The position numbers and the translations under genes were made by a program. From NCBI GenBank assembly GCA_964620425.1, contig CAZUGV010000002.1:1-64000 (forward strand): a DNA stretch of 64,000 nucleotides, read 5' to 3'. This DNA is from DASXUG01 sp964620425 (lineage in GTDB: Bacteria; Pseudomonadota; Gammaproteobacteria; Burkholderiales; Methylophilaceae). Shown here in pieces: positions 8,981-17,524 of this stretch. The notes under the pieces are model-generated. The model did not search any database. It was not told the origin of the DNA and worked only from the letters and a program-made list of their open reading frames with translations. Positions within the stretch are counted from its first letter, which is position 1, and each line of letters opens with the position of its first letter.

Positions 8981-9431
8981 GCGCAAGCAACCATTGTTTA
9001 ATCGCCAATCCGCCTTCCACCCCCTGCATATAACCACCCAAGCCATTTTTAGCTACTACACGGTGACAGGGAATCACCAGCGGCACTTGGCTAGCCCCAC
9101 AGACGTTAGCAACGGCACGAGCTCCTGAACCTACTTTTTGCGCTAATTCAGTATAGGTGAGGGTTTGCCCGCATGGGATTTCACTAATCGCTTGCCAAAC
9201 GCGCTTTTGAAAGGGCGTGCCATTGACCGCATAAGGTATATCCAATTTAGTGTCGGGTTGTTCAAAATATTGCTCAATTTGCATGAGCACCGAATTTGTA
9301 AACGAGTGCGAGGTGGACTTAGCAGGCACTTGAACGGGCAACAATTGAACAGAGATTAAATAATCATCTTGCGTAATAACCGCCACTGAGCCGAAAGGGG
9401 CGGAAATAACGGCATCGTAAGTTTGACTCAT
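8964..9431 (-). CDS. ogt: Methylated-DNA--protein-cysteine methyltransferase
   Basis: Suicide repair enzyme that removes alkyl groups from O6-methylguanine onto its own cysteine. The 155-aa product has the signature PLVIPCHRVVAKNG with acceptor C122, the upstream helix-turn-helix (YTELAQKVGSGARAVANVCG) carrying the arginine finger, and a short N-terminal domain of the Ogt type. It precedes xerD on the same strand with a 17-bp overlap. Confidence 0.95.
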   Translation of the reverse strand: MSQTYDAVISAPFGSVAVITQDDYLISVQLLPVQVPAKSTSHSFTNSVLMQIEQYFEQPDTKLDIPYAVNGTPFQKRVWQAISEIPCGQTLTYTELAQKVGSGARAVANVCGASQVPLVIPCHRVVAKNGLGGYMQGVEGGLAIKQWLLAHEAKA

Positions 9432-9474
9432 GCGGACTCATCAAATTAATAATTAGAGTACATAGTAACTCAAA

Positions 9475-9512
9475 TAAAAAAGCCCCGAAACCTAAGGTTA
9501 GCGGGGCTTTTA
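9475..9512 (-). terminator. Rho-independent terminator of the rpsP-rplS operon
   Basis: On the minus strand the stem AAAAGCCCCG / CGGGGCTTTTTT, with a loop of about 13 nt, is followed by a U-run. It lies 19 bp past the rplS stop and before ogt, so it closes the ribosomal operon. The A-rich opposite arm could also serve in the other direction. Confidence 0.8.
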
Positions 9513-9530
9513 ATATTGCTTAAGCGCTGT

Positions 9531-9929
9531 TTATTCAGCAGCAGCTTCTGGCGCCATGATTTCTTTTTCACGCGCTTGCAATTTTTCTTTAATACGTGCA
9601 GATTTACCTGAACGCTCACGCAAGTAGTACAACTTGCTACGACGTACATCACCACGACGTTTCACTTCGATACTTGCAATCAAAGGTGAATAAGTTTGGA
9701 ACGTACGCTCAACGCCTTCACCAGATGAAATTTTACGCACGATGAATGATGAGTTTAAACCACGGTTACGAATCGCGATTACAACGCCTTCATAAGCCTG
9801 TACACGTTTACGGTTACCTTCAACCACGTTCACACCCACAACTACGGTATCACCTGGGGCGAAACTAGGAATTGTTTTGCCTAAACGCGCAATCTCTTCC
9901 TGTTCTAACATTGCAATAATATTTGCCAC
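9531..9929 (-). CDS. rplS: 50S ribosomal protein L19
   Basis: Located at the 30S-50S interface. The 132-aa protein carries the L19 markers FAPGDTVVVGVNVVEG, RVQAYEGVVIAIRNRGLNSSF, the SSGEGVERTFQTYSP loop, and a basic RRGDVRRSKLYYLRERSGK segment. A roughly 15-residue Lys/Glu/Ala tail makes it slightly longer than the typical 115-aa family member. Last gene of rpsP-rimM-trmD-rplS. Confidence 0.97.
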   Translation of the reverse strand: MANIIAMLEQEEIARLGKTIPSFAPGDTVVVGVNVVEGNRKRVQAYEGVVIAIRNRGLNSSFIVRKISSGEGVERTFQTYSPLIASIEVKRRGDVRRSKLYYLRERSGKSARIKEKLQAREKEIMAPEAAAE

Positions 9930-9942
9930 TTTGTTGCTCCTT

Positions 9943-10761
9943 CTAGTTTTGCGAATCTTGTTCCTGCTTGTCGCGCTCAGTTTCGAGCTCTTTTAGCAGC
10001 CGAGATTCCTCTTTTGACAACGGTCTTTCGACCAATAAATCGGGACGTTTATCCCGAGTTCTTTGCAATGACATTTTGAGTCGCCACTGCTTAATCTTTG
10101 CATGGTTGCCAGATAACAATACCTCTGGCACGCGCATTCCTGCGTATTCTTCTGGCCGTGTGTAATGCGGGCAATCTAGCAGACCGTTTACGAAAGAATC
10201 TTCAATCGCGGAGTCTGCATCACCCAACACCCCTGGCAACTGCCGAATCACAGCATCCATCAACACCATGGCGGGTAACTCACCGCCTGATAATACATAA
10301 TCGCCTATCGAGTATTCCTCATCGACTAAACGACTTAGCACTCGCTCATCCACACCTTCGTATCGGCTGGCGAGCAACACAAATCCTTGTTCATTCGCCA
10401 AACTCATCACAATTTCATGTGTGAGTGGCTTGCCGCTTGGTGATAGATGAATCACTTTGGGATTCACAACCCCCGCTGCTTGTTGCCTTGCTTTTGCTGC
10501 ACCAATCGCTTGCTCTAGCGGCTCCGCCAGCATCACCATACCAGGACCGCCACCGTAAGGTCTATCATCTACAGTGCGGTGATTGTCGGTAGTGAAATCC
10601 CGCGGATTCCATAACGACAATTCAACAATCTTTTTCTCAAACGCTCTAGATGTAATGCCAAATTGGCTAATTGCATCGAACATTTGTGGAAACAACGTGA
10701 CTACATCATATTGCTTATCGCCACATTGCTTTGGATTATCTTGTTTTGAATCTTCGTTCAA
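9943..10761 (-). CDS. trmD: tRNA (guanine-N1)-methyltransferase TrmD
   Basis: Forms m1G37 in tRNAs that read CNN codons, preventing +1 frameshifting. The SPOUT-fold signatures are clear: YDVVTLFPQMFDAISQFG, the trefoil-knot SAM-binding region around YEGVDERVLSRLVDEEYSIG and YVLSGGELPAM, and DCPHYTRPEEYAG. There is no ATG near the family N-terminus. I favour the TTG at 10761, which overlaps the rimM stop as TTGA and has GGGA upstream; another TTG at 10776 would add five residues. A TTG start would fit tight coupling to rimM. Confidence 0.93.
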   Translation of the reverse strand: MNEDSKQDNPKQCGDKQYDVVTLFPQMFDAISQFGITSRAFEKKIVELSLWNPRDFTTDNHRTVDDRPYGGGPGMVMLAEPLEQAIGAAKARQQAAGVVNPKVIHLSPSGKPLTHEIVMSLANEQGFVLLASRYEGVDERVLSRLVDEEYSIGDYVLSGGELPAMVLMDAVIRQLPGVLGDADSAIEDSFVNGLLDCPHYTRPEEYAGMRVPEVLLSGNHAKIKQWRLKMSLQRTRDKRPDLLVERPLSKEESRLLKELETERDKQEQDSQN

Positions 10762-11300
10762 AACTCCGCATCCCAATCCACTAAAATAGTTTTAGCTTGC
10801 ATATCGACTTCAATAATGACTTGGTCGATAAACGGAATCAAACGCTCACGTTCGCCTTTGGCCACAAGCACATCATTTGCACCAGTTTCAAACAACTCGG
10901 TCACCAAGCCAAAATCAACGCCTTGTTGATTTTTAACACTTAAGCCGATTAAATCAGCCCAGTAGTATTCGTCTTCATCTGGCTCTGGCAGTTGATCGCG
11001 TGGAACGGCAATGTGCTTGCTTTTAAGTGCCATCGCCGCATCTCTATCGTCGATGCCAAATAGTTTCACCACTAAAGCATCGCCATGAACTTTCACGACT
11101 TCCACTTCAAATTTTTTCCACGGCATATTACGCATACCATCTTGCCGCCCTATCCACCAATCCTCATAGTCAAATAGACTATCTAAGGTTTCAGTTTCTG
11201 GGGCAACTTTCAGCCAGCCTAAAATGCCATAAGGGGCGACTATGCGCCCCATCACTACCATTTCTTCCACAGTTTGAATCTGCTTACTCACTAGCGGCAC
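10758..11300 (-). CDS. rimM: 16S rRNA processing protein RimM
   Basis: Assembly factor for the head of the 30S subunit; binds ribosomal protein S19. The 180-aa frame has the N-terminal RimM domain (MGRIVAPYGILGWLKV, DDRDAAMALK) and the C-terminal PRC-barrel (EYYWADLIGLSV, LFETGANDVLVAKGERERLIPF). The frame opens at a GTG (11300); a second GTG at 11291 would give MSKQ at the start, like other RimM proteins, so the exact start is uncertain by three codons. It is 15 bp downstream of rpsP. Confidence 0.95.
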   Translation of the reverse strand: MPLVSKQIQTVEEMVVMGRIVAPYGILGWLKVAPETETLDSLFDYEDWWIGRQDGMRNMPWKKFEVEVVKVHGDALVVKLFGIDDRDAAMALKSKHIAVPRDQLPEPDEDEYYWADLIGLSVKNQQGVDFGLVTELFETGANDVLVAKGERERLIPFIDQVIIEVDMQAKTILVDWDAEF

Positions 11301-11315
11301 ACACCGCTAGACTGA

Positions 11316-11792
11316 TTAAGCAGCGTCAGGTGCGTCAGCAGCTGGTGCTTCTTCAGCAACTGGAGCTGATGCAGCTTCTGCGGCTGCGGCATCAGCGGCG
11401 GCTTTAGCAGCTGCAGCTTCTTCAGCCTCTTTTGCAGCTAATGCGTCAGCAGCAGCTTTAGCTTCATCGGCTAATTTTGCTTCAGCAGCGGCAACTTTGG
11501 CAGCGGCTTTCGCTGCATCTTTTGCACGTGCAGCTTCAGCAGCTTCTGGACCTTTAGCGTGGAATTTAACCAAGCGAGCAACGCAATCAGACATTTGCGC
11601 GCCATTTTTTTGCCAGTGTTGAATACGTTCGCTATCTAAACGCAAACCTTCTACGCCAGCTTTAGCAAGCGGGTTATAAAAACCTACGCGTTCAATAAAG
11701 CGGCCATCGCGACGATTGCGTGAATCTGCAACCACTACGCTGTAGAAAGGGGTTTTCTTCGCGCCACCACGGGCTAGTCGAATGATTACCAT
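11316..11792 (-). CDS. rpsP: 30S ribosomal protein S16 with Ala-rich extension
   Basis: The core (residues 1-81) is normal S16: MVIIRLARGGAKKTPFYSVV, ADSRNRRDGRFIERVGFYNP, and the SERIQHWQKNGAQMSD segment. It continues for about 77 residues of almost only Ala, Glu, Lys and Asp, predicted as one long amphipathic helix turning acidic toward the end. The usual family length is 80-90 aa, so the protein is nearly doubled to 158 aa. The reading frame is uninterrupted and the next gene follows at 15 bp, so the tail is not an assembly artefact by appearance. First gene of its operon. Confidence 0.95.
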   Translation of the reverse strand: MVIIRLARGGAKKTPFYSVVVADSRNRRDGRFIERVGFYNPLAKAGVEGLRLDSERIQHWQKNGAQMSDCVARLVKFHAKGPEAAEAARAKDAAKAAAKVAAAEAKLADEAKAAADALAAKEAEEAAAAKAAADAAAAEAASAPVAEEAPAADAPDAA

Positions 11793-11829
11793 AATTTTGT
11801 TCTCTAATCGTTTTTACAGAAAGGGGCGG

Positions 11830-11859
11830 ATTTTACGTTATTTTTGAATGGTTTGGCAA
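11830..11859 (-). promoter_or_regulatory. Candidate promoter of the rpsP operon
   Basis: On the minus strand TTGCCA (11854-11859), an 18-bp spacer and TAAAAT (11830-11835) lie 38 bp upstream of the rpsP start. The GC-rich GGGGCGG-complement directly after the -10 is typical of the discriminator of ribosomal promoters. Inferred from sequence only. Confidence 0.5.
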
Positions 11860-11920
11860 GGCAAATATGTGCAAATTTGCATTTATTCGCAAATTTATTT
11901 TTGAGATGTCATTTGGCACA

Positions 11921-12610
11921 TTATTTTACGTGTGCTTGATAAGCGGTTGGATCGGGCAGACCCGCAACCTCAAAGCCTTGTTTACGCAATCTGCATGAGT
12001 CGCAAAGCCCACAAGCTTGGCCTTGCGCGTTAGCTTGATAGCATGACACCGTCATGCCGTAATCTACGCCAAGAATTGTACCTTGCTTCACAATTTCGGC
12101 TTTGGTCATATCAATCAACGGCGCATGCACAGTGATGGTTTTACCTTCAACCGCACTTTTGGTGGCGAGGTTTGCCATGGCTTGAAACGCTTTCACATAT
12201 TCACCACGACAGTCTGGATAGCCTGAGTAATCCAAAGCGTTTACGCCGATAAAAATATCTTGCGCTTGCAGCACTTCTGCCCAAGCCAAACTTAACGAGA
12301 GCATAATGGTGTTGCGCGCTGGCACGTAAGTAACGGGGATGCCCGTACTTTCTTTTTCAGGGACAGCGATAGCATTATCGGTCAATGCGGAGCCGCCAAA
12401 CAGGGATAAATCTAGCTGAACAGTTTTATGCTCAGTTGCGCCATGTGCTGTTGCGACACGTTTTGCGGCTTCAAGCTCTGATGAGTGACGCTGATGATAA
12501 TCCAAGCTTAGACAATAACATTCAAACCCTTGTGATTTTGCAATCGCCAATACTGTGGCTGAATCTAAGCCACCAGAAAGTAACACTACTGCACGTTTAA
12601 TCTGACTCAT
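11921..12610 (-). CDS. queC: 7-cyano-7-deazaguanine synthase QueC
   Basis: Converts 7-carboxy-7-deazaguanine to preQ0 with ATP and ammonia in queuosine synthesis. The 229-aa product begins with the ATP-pyrophosphatase P-loop VVLLSGGLDSATVLAIAK. A C-terminal zinc cluster follows (C-Y-Q-A-N and CGLCDSCRLRK). The ATG overlaps the queE stop by 4 bp (ATGA), so the two are translated together. Confidence 0.96.
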   Translation of the reverse strand: MSQIKRAVVLLSGGLDSATVLAIAKSQGFECYCLSLDYHQRHSSELEAAKRVATAHGATEHKTVQLDLSLFGGSALTDNAIAVPEKESTGIPVTYVPARNTIMLSLSLAWAEVLQAQDIFIGVNALDYSGYPDCRGEYVKAFQAMANLATKSAVEGKTITVHAPLIDMTKAEIVKQGTILGVDYGMTVSCYQANAQGQACGLCDSCRLRKQGFEVAGLPDPTAYQAHVK

Positions 12611-13245
12611 TTGCCTGCTACCTCACCCCACAATATTTTATGTAATTGCACTTGCATCCGAACAGGCAATTTATCTTTCAATATCCACTCTGCCAGTTCG
12701 GTAGGGTTTACGTCGGCATACACGGGGGAAAATAATACGCTGCACTTTTGGTGAATAGCGTGCTCTTGCATGATTGATTTTGCCCATTCGTAATCTTCAC
12801 GATTACACAGCACAAACTTCACTTCATCTTTAGCTTTTAGGTTGTTGAGATTATCCCAAACATTTTTTTTCAGCTCGCCAGAAGCGGGAGTTTTTATATC
12901 CAATATTACAGCAACTCGTTCATCAATATTGTTGGTGGAAATTGCACCGCCAGTTTCAAGCGATACATCATAACCCGCATCACAAAGCTGAGTGAGTAGC
13001 GGCCAGCACTCTTTTTGCGCAAGCGGCTCACCGCCTGTGACAGTGACATACTTTGCGCCATACTCTTTCACTTTATTTAAAATATCCACAATTTCCATAT
13101 TGCTACCGCCATTGAATGCGTAAGCAGTGTCGCAATACACGCAACGCATTGGGCAACCTGTGAGGCGCACAAAGACTGTGGGTAAGCCCACACGTGAAGA
13201 CTCCCCTTGCAGGGAGTGGAAAATTTCGTGGATTTTTAGAGACAT
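12607..13245 (-). CDS. queE: 7-carboxy-7-deazaguanine synthase QueE
   Basis: A radical SAM enzyme that ring-contracts carboxytetrahydropterin to 7-carboxy-7-deazaguanine. It has the substrate-specific N-terminal motif FHSLQGESSRVGLPTVFVRL and the iron-sulfur cluster motif CPMRCVYCDTAYAF (CxxxCxxC). TVTGGEPLAQ and the SLETGG strand complete the SAM-binding barrel. At 212 aa it is the standard size. It forms an operon with queC and follows the tol-pal-cpoB genes, a conserved proteobacterial neighbourhood. Confidence 0.95.
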   Translation of the reverse strand: MSLKIHEIFHSLQGESSRVGLPTVFVRLTGCPMRCVYCDTAYAFNGGSNMEIVDILNKVKEYGAKYVTVTGGEPLAQKECWPLLTQLCDAGYDVSLETGGAISTNNIDERVAVILDIKTPASGELKKNVWDNLNNLKAKDEVKFVLCNREDYEWAKSIMQEHAIHQKCSVLFSPVYADVNPTELAEWILKDKLPVRMQVQLHKILWGEVAGK

Positions 13246-13312
13246 AAACTCAGTGAGTACCTGTTAAGCGCCCGCAAAATGAAATTTTAGGCGCTCATTA
13301 GCGGCATCTGCA

Positions 13313-14185
13313 TTATTTTTTAATGGATTCCAGAACAGACAATCTCTTCTTGGCATTTGGTGCTACTTCGCTATCGGGATATTTTGCCAACAAATCACGC
13401 AGGGATTTTTTAGCGGCATCTACGTCAGCTAACTGAATTTGCGCATTAGCGATATTAAAATAGGCATCTGCTTGTTTAGAGCTGTCTGGAAACTGTTTGA
13501 TAAGTTTTTGCTGCGTGGCAATTGCTGCTTTATAGTTTTTCAAAGAAAACTGAGAGTACCCCAATAAATACATCGCTTCAGGCGCATTTTTACTGTTTGG
13601 ATAAGTTTGTAAAAATTTATCATAAGCATCAAAGGCATCTTTGTGCTTGCCCGCTTTGGTGAGTGCTTGCGCGGCATCAAAATCTTTTTGTTCGGATGCG
13701 CTTTCTGCGATTGGCGTGGCAGCAGTTGGCGCAGGTGTATTAGCCGTGGCAACATTATTAGCCGCGGTGTTTGTCGTTGCAGGCGAATTAGCAACGGGAG
13801 CACCTGACTCCAATTTGCGTACACGACCATCAACATCTGTATATAAATCTTTTTGGCGTTGCTGTGTCACCTCAATATCATGGGTGACAACTTCTAACTG
13901 CCCTTTTACTTTGCTCAACTCTTGGTTAAGCCGATCAACTTGACTGAGCAAATCCAGCAAGCCTTGGCTTTTTAGCGTCGTTTCTATTTTAGAAATACGT
14001 TGCTCCAAGGTTTGCTGGTTTTTTTGAATTGCATCGAGGGTCGCTAGCGTTGCTTGATTCTGAGCAACTGACTTTTGCTGCAGGTCTTGAATCTGCTTAC
14101 GAGCTTCATCATCACCAAACAAAGCGGCTGATGCAACTTGAGATAAGCCGCACAATAACAGAATACTCAGAATCAATTTACACAT
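13313..14185 (-). CDS. cpoB: Cell division coordinator CpoB (YbgF), TPR protein
   Basis: A periplasmic protein that links the Tol-Pal machine with PBP1B-LpoB during envelope constriction. I start it at the ATG at 14185, where a clean signal peptide begins (MCKLILSILLLCGLSQVASA); the longer frame adds 18 residues inside pal. After cleavage comes a trimerising coiled coil (roughly residues 30-110), an Ala/Thr/Pro linker, and three TPR repeats (YDKFLQTYPNSKNAPEAMYL, QKLIKQFPDSSKQADAYFN and a third). It lies 5 bp after pal. Confidence 0.93.
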   Translation of the reverse strand: MCKLILSILLLCGLSQVASAALFGDDEARKQIQDLQQKSVAQNQATLATLDAIQKNQQTLEQRISKIETTLKSQGLLDLLSQVDRLNQELSKVKGQLEVVTHDIEVTQQRQKDLYTDVDGRVRKLESGAPVANSPATTNTAANNVATANTPAPTAATPIAESASEQKDFDAAQALTKAGKHKDAFDAYDKFLQTYPNSKNAPEAMYLLGYSQFSLKNYKAAIATQQKLIKQFPDSSKQADAYFNIANAQIQLADVDAAKKSLRDLLAKYPDSEVAPNAKKRLSVLESIKK

Positions 14186-14190
14186 AGAAA

Positions 14191-14745
14191 TTACTCGTTT
14201 TCGTAAGCGAAGTCTGCGTGACGATTTTGTTGGAAACATGCTTCGTCTTTACAGCCTAGTGTCGCTTTTTCTTCACCAAAACTCACTGTTTCAATTTGTT
14301 TATCTTGAACACCTAACAAGCTCAACATTTTTTTAACCGCTACAGCACGGCGTTGACCTAATGACACGTTATATTCACGCGTACCACGTTCATCAGTGTT
14401 ACCTTGAAGAAACACTTTAGCGCTTGGGTTTGCCACTAAGTATTTAGCGTGCGCTTCAACCAATGGTTGGTATTCCGCTTTTACTTCATCTTTGTCATAA
14501 TCAAAGAAAACGCTACGTTTAGACAAAATATTGTTCGGGTCTTTTAGCGGATTCACGGACATATCATTGGTTGTTGCTCCAGAAGTTGTTGCTGAAGTAT
14601 CAACTGGTGCAGGTTTGGCGGTTTCAGTCATTTTTGGGGCAGCTGGTGTTTTATCAACCACAGGAGCTTCTTTCACCGCTTTGCTAGAACATGCGGCTAA
14701 CATTGCCGCTAACATGACACTCATCAATAAACTTTTACTCATCAT
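14191..14745 (-). CDS. pal: Peptidoglycan-associated lipoprotein Pal
   Basis: An outer-membrane lipoprotein that tethers the outer membrane to peptidoglycan and binds TolB. The lipobox LAAC places the acylated Cys at residue 19. A Thr/Pro/Ala linker follows, then the OmpA-like domain (VFFDYDKDEVKAEYQPL, LQGNTDERGTREYNVSLGQR with the DAP-binding Asp/Arg). The C-terminus has a Cys pair (LGCKDEACFQQNRHADF), likely a disulfide. 184 aa, slightly longer than in Escherichia coli. Confidence 0.96.
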   Translation of the reverse strand: MMSKSLLMSVMLAAMLAACSSKAVKEAPVVDKTPAAPKMTETAKPAPVDTSATTSGATTNDMSVNPLKDPNNILSKRSVFFDYDKDEVKAEYQPLVEAHAKYLVANPSAKVFLQGNTDERGTREYNVSLGQRRAVAVKKMLSLLGVQDKQIETVSFGEEKATLGCKDEACFQQNRHADFAYENE

Positions 14746-14825
14746 TACTCTCCTAAAATTACATTACAAAAAAATCATCAATTAACTCATTGATATTAAA
14801 ATGCTAGCTTGCGCCAGCAAAATCT

Positions 14826-16100
14826 TTAATTCAGTGCAGAACCCCACGCAGGTTCTCGCACATCCCCACCAGAATCACTTAAACGCTGCTTGATACGGCC
14901 ATCACTAGACACAGCAGCTAACCCACCTTTCCCGCCGATACTTGTAGCGTAAATAATCATGCGTCCATTCGGCGAAAAGCTTGGTGACTCATCTTGTGAG
15001 GTGTCACTTAACACTTGCACTTGCCCATTAGTTAAGTCTTGCACAGCCACTTTAAAACCACCTGAGCCCTGTTTAATGAAGGCAAGAAGCTTGCCATCTG
15101 GAGAAATCCTCGGGCTTACATTGTACGTTCCATCGAAAGTGACCCGCTTAGGCTCCCCCCCAGAGACACCGACTCGGTAAATTTGTGGGGAACCTCCACG
15201 ATTTGAGGTGAAGTAAATCGTATTACCATCAGGCGACCACACTGGCTCAGTATCAATAGCACTACTTTTGGTTAATTGCTGCAAACCAGTGCCATCTGCA
15301 TTAATTAAATATACTTGCGAGTTAGCACTGTATGTCAACACAATCGCTAAACGCTTACCATCGGGCGACCACGATGGAGCACTATTATTCCCTTTAAAGT
15401 TGGCCAGCACATATCTTTGTCCCGTCAACAAAGACTGGATAAAAATCACTGGCTTTTTCTTTTCAAATGAAACATAAGCCAACTTTGATCCGTCTGGTGA
15501 CCAGGCTGGTGAAATCAAAGGCTCTTTGGAGGACACAACCGCTTGCGGGTTATATCCATCCGCATCTGCAACTAACAATGAGTATCGCCCACTTGCTTTG
15601 TTAATGTAAGCGACCCGAGTTGAAAATACACCTGTTTCGCCAGTGAGTTTCTGATAAATCATATCAGCGATACGGTGCGCTGTAGCGCGTTGTTGACTTG
15701 GTAAAATATTGAATTCAAGCCCAGTCAATTGGTTCTGCTTATACACATCTAACAAGCGAAAGCTAACCTTCAGGCGATTACCCGCAACACTCTCAACCTT
15801 ACCGATGGTTAATGCTTGCGCTTGAATAGATGACCATTCAGGGTAGTTAACTTCAGACGCTTCGTGGGGTTGGTTGCTAACACCTCTTGTTTCCAGCACT
15901 CGAAACAACCCGCTTCGACGCAAATCAGCCCCAACAACGCTCGCAATAATATCTGACTGACCAGTTGGTTGAGCAAATGGCACTACCGCGATTGGGATTT
16001 GCTGTGCTGCACCACCTACAACATCGATTGTGAGCTCGGCCTTACATACAAATGGCAATGCAAAGAGTAAAAATATAAAGTAACGCATAGATTTCGTCAT
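14826..16100 (-). CDS. tolB: Tol-Pal system protein TolB
   Basis: A periplasmic propeller that shuttles between Pal and TolA. The 424-aa product has a signal peptide (cleavage probably after FVCKA), the N-terminal TolB domain (IPIAVVPFAQPTG) and the six-bladed propeller. The blades carry the repeated motif SPxWSPDGxxLAY, visible as ISPAWSPDGSKLAYVSF, APSWSPDGKRLAIVLT, EPVWSPDGNTIYFTS, RISPDGKLLAFI and SFSPNGRMIIYAT. Gene order tolQ-tolR-tolA-tolB-pal-cpoB is complete here. Confidence 0.97.
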   Translation of the reverse strand: MTKSMRYFIFLLFALPFVCKAELTIDVVGGAAQQIPIAVVPFAQPTGQSDIIASVVGADLRRSGLFRVLETRGVSNQPHEASEVNYPEWSSIQAQALTIGKVESVAGNRLKVSFRLLDVYKQNQLTGLEFNILPSQQRATAHRIADMIYQKLTGETGVFSTRVAYINKASGRYSLLVADADGYNPQAVVSSKEPLISPAWSPDGSKLAYVSFEKKKPVIFIQSLLTGQRYVLANFKGNNSAPSWSPDGKRLAIVLTYSANSQVYLINADGTGLQQLTKSSAIDTEPVWSPDGNTIYFTSNRGGSPQIYRVGVSGGEPKRVTFDGTYNVSPRISPDGKLLAFIKQGSGGFKVAVQDLTNGQVQVLSDTSQDESPSFSPNGRMIIYATSIGGKGGLAAVSSDGRIKQRLSDSGGDVREPAWGSALN

Positions 16101-16256
16101 GTTTTTTTGGACCTTAAATTACTTAGATTATGTCGTAAAAGTGATTCAAAAGTTCCCCAAGAAATACACAAAGCCAACCAATTTGCCTGTCTTCAAACAC
16201 TATAAATATTGCAAGCTTAATGCCATTCTACCAAAATAATTGTGTTTTTTTGTAAC

Positions 16257-17069
16257 CTAGTTTTTACCGTTGGGTCTAAACTGCATATTGATATCCCTTA
16301 GCTGGCTAATAATGCTTGGATTTTTTGGCATAGGCAAAAGTTCAGACAAATGAATCGCGCGTTCAACCGCATCATCACAAGCACTAATTTTGCTGGACTT
16401 TATTAGATTAGTGCTTGCTACTTCACCTGTGGGTAAAACCACTATTTTGTATATCAACTCAATATCATCTGACCCACAAGGCTGATTATTAACGTGCTGT
16501 AGGATCTTGTTACGAATACCTGCAATCGCGGCATTTAACTCATTCGCAGTTGCTTGTGCAGCCGCAGCACTGACAGCAGCATCTGGTTTACCTTCTTGCT
16601 TTTTGCTTTCACGTAACGCGGGCTTGGCATCTTCTGCCAATAACTCTTGTTGCAGTTTTTTTAATGCGTCTTCCTTCAGTTTTTTATCGTCGACCTTAGG
16701 TTTTGGCTCGTCTTTCACCTTTTCAACAGGCTTTTCTGGTTTTGGTGGTAGTTGTTTGGGTTTCTCAACTTCTTTTTTTAACTGAATATCCGCCTTAGGC
16801 GTTGGTTCTGGCTCAGGCTTGGGTTCGGGCTTTTCTTCAACTATTGGCTTGGGTGGTTCTGGAGGTTGCGGCTTAACAACGACAGGCTTCACTTTTGCAA
16901 CTGGCTTAGTTGCTGGTAGGCTATCCCACAACTCAACTTGCGCAACACTGATGGGTTGCGTGGCTTTCCAATTAAATGAGACCAGCAATAGCGTCAAAAG
17001 TATGGCATGTACAAAAAGTGACATTGCGCCAGCGCGCCATGCGTAAGGATTTTCGTAACTTCGGATCAT
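16257..17069 (-). CDS. tolA: Tol-Pal system protein TolA
   Basis: An inner-membrane protein that spans the periplasm and transmits proton-motive force from TolQR to TolB/Pal. One N-terminal transmembrane helix (about residues 15-35) is followed by a Pro/Lys/Glu-rich segment (KPEPKPEPEPTPK). A Lys/Glu helical region of domain II and a small C-terminal domain (CGSDDIELIYKIVVLPTGEV, SACDDAVERAI) with a Cys pair complete it. At 270 aa it is much shorter than the 421-aa Escherichia coli protein because domain II is short, as in many betaproteobacteria. Confidence 0.93.
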   Translation of the reverse strand: MIRSYENPYAWRAGAMSLFVHAILLTLLLVSFNWKATQPISVAQVELWDSLPATKPVAKVKPVVVKPQPPEPPKPIVEEKPEPKPEPEPTPKADIQLKKEVEKPKQLPPKPEKPVEKVKDEPKPKVDDKKLKEDALKKLQQELLAEDAKPALRESKKQEGKPDAAVSAAAAQATANELNAAIAGIRNKILQHVNNQPCGSDDIELIYKIVVLPTGEVASTNLIKSSKISACDDAVERAIHLSELLPMPKNPSIISQLRDINMQFRPNGKN

Positions 17070-17123
17070 TTGTGTTTGGGTGTCATTGATGTTTAAACTT
17101 AATAAGTTTAATCATATAAACCA

Positions 17124-17522
17124 TTAATTAGGCGCAGGCTTAAAATACAACCCCACCTTTTCCACTTGTGCTTTTTTCAGCATATCCATCACTTCGATGA
17201 CTTTGCCGTATTGCACTTTTTCATCCGCAGCAATTACAACCGAGCGTTCAGGGGTTTTCTGGAGAGCGCTTTTAATATCAAACAATAACTGATCGCGTTC
17301 GACTGACTTACCATCTAATTCAGTAGCGCCGTCTTTTTTCACAGTCACCACCATAGGCGCGCCAGGTTGCTTGAGTGCTTGACCAACTTTGGGTAACTCA
17401 ACCAAACCAGGATTCGCCATAGGCGCGGTTACCATAAAAATAACCAGCAACACCAAGGTAACGTCGATATAAGGCACGACGTTGATTTGATTCATCATTC
17501 TGCGTTTACGTAATCTCGACAT
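17124..17522 (-). CDS. tolR: Tol-Pal system protein TolR (ExbD family)
   Basis: Forms the ion channel with TolQ. Of 132 residues, the N-terminus has RKRRMMNQINVVPYIDVTLVLLVIFMV with the proton-carrying Asp in the single transmembrane helix, and a periplasmic domain follows (VVIAADEKVQYGKVIEVMD). It begins 2 bp after tolQ. Confidence 0.95.
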   Translation of the reverse strand: MSRLRKRRMMNQINVVPYIDVTLVLLVIFMVTAPMANPGLVELPKVGQALKQPGAPMVVTVKKDGATELDGKSVERDQLLFDIKSALQKTPERSVVIAADEKVQYGKVIEVMDMLKKAQVEKVGLYFKPAPN

Positions 17523-17524
17523 AC

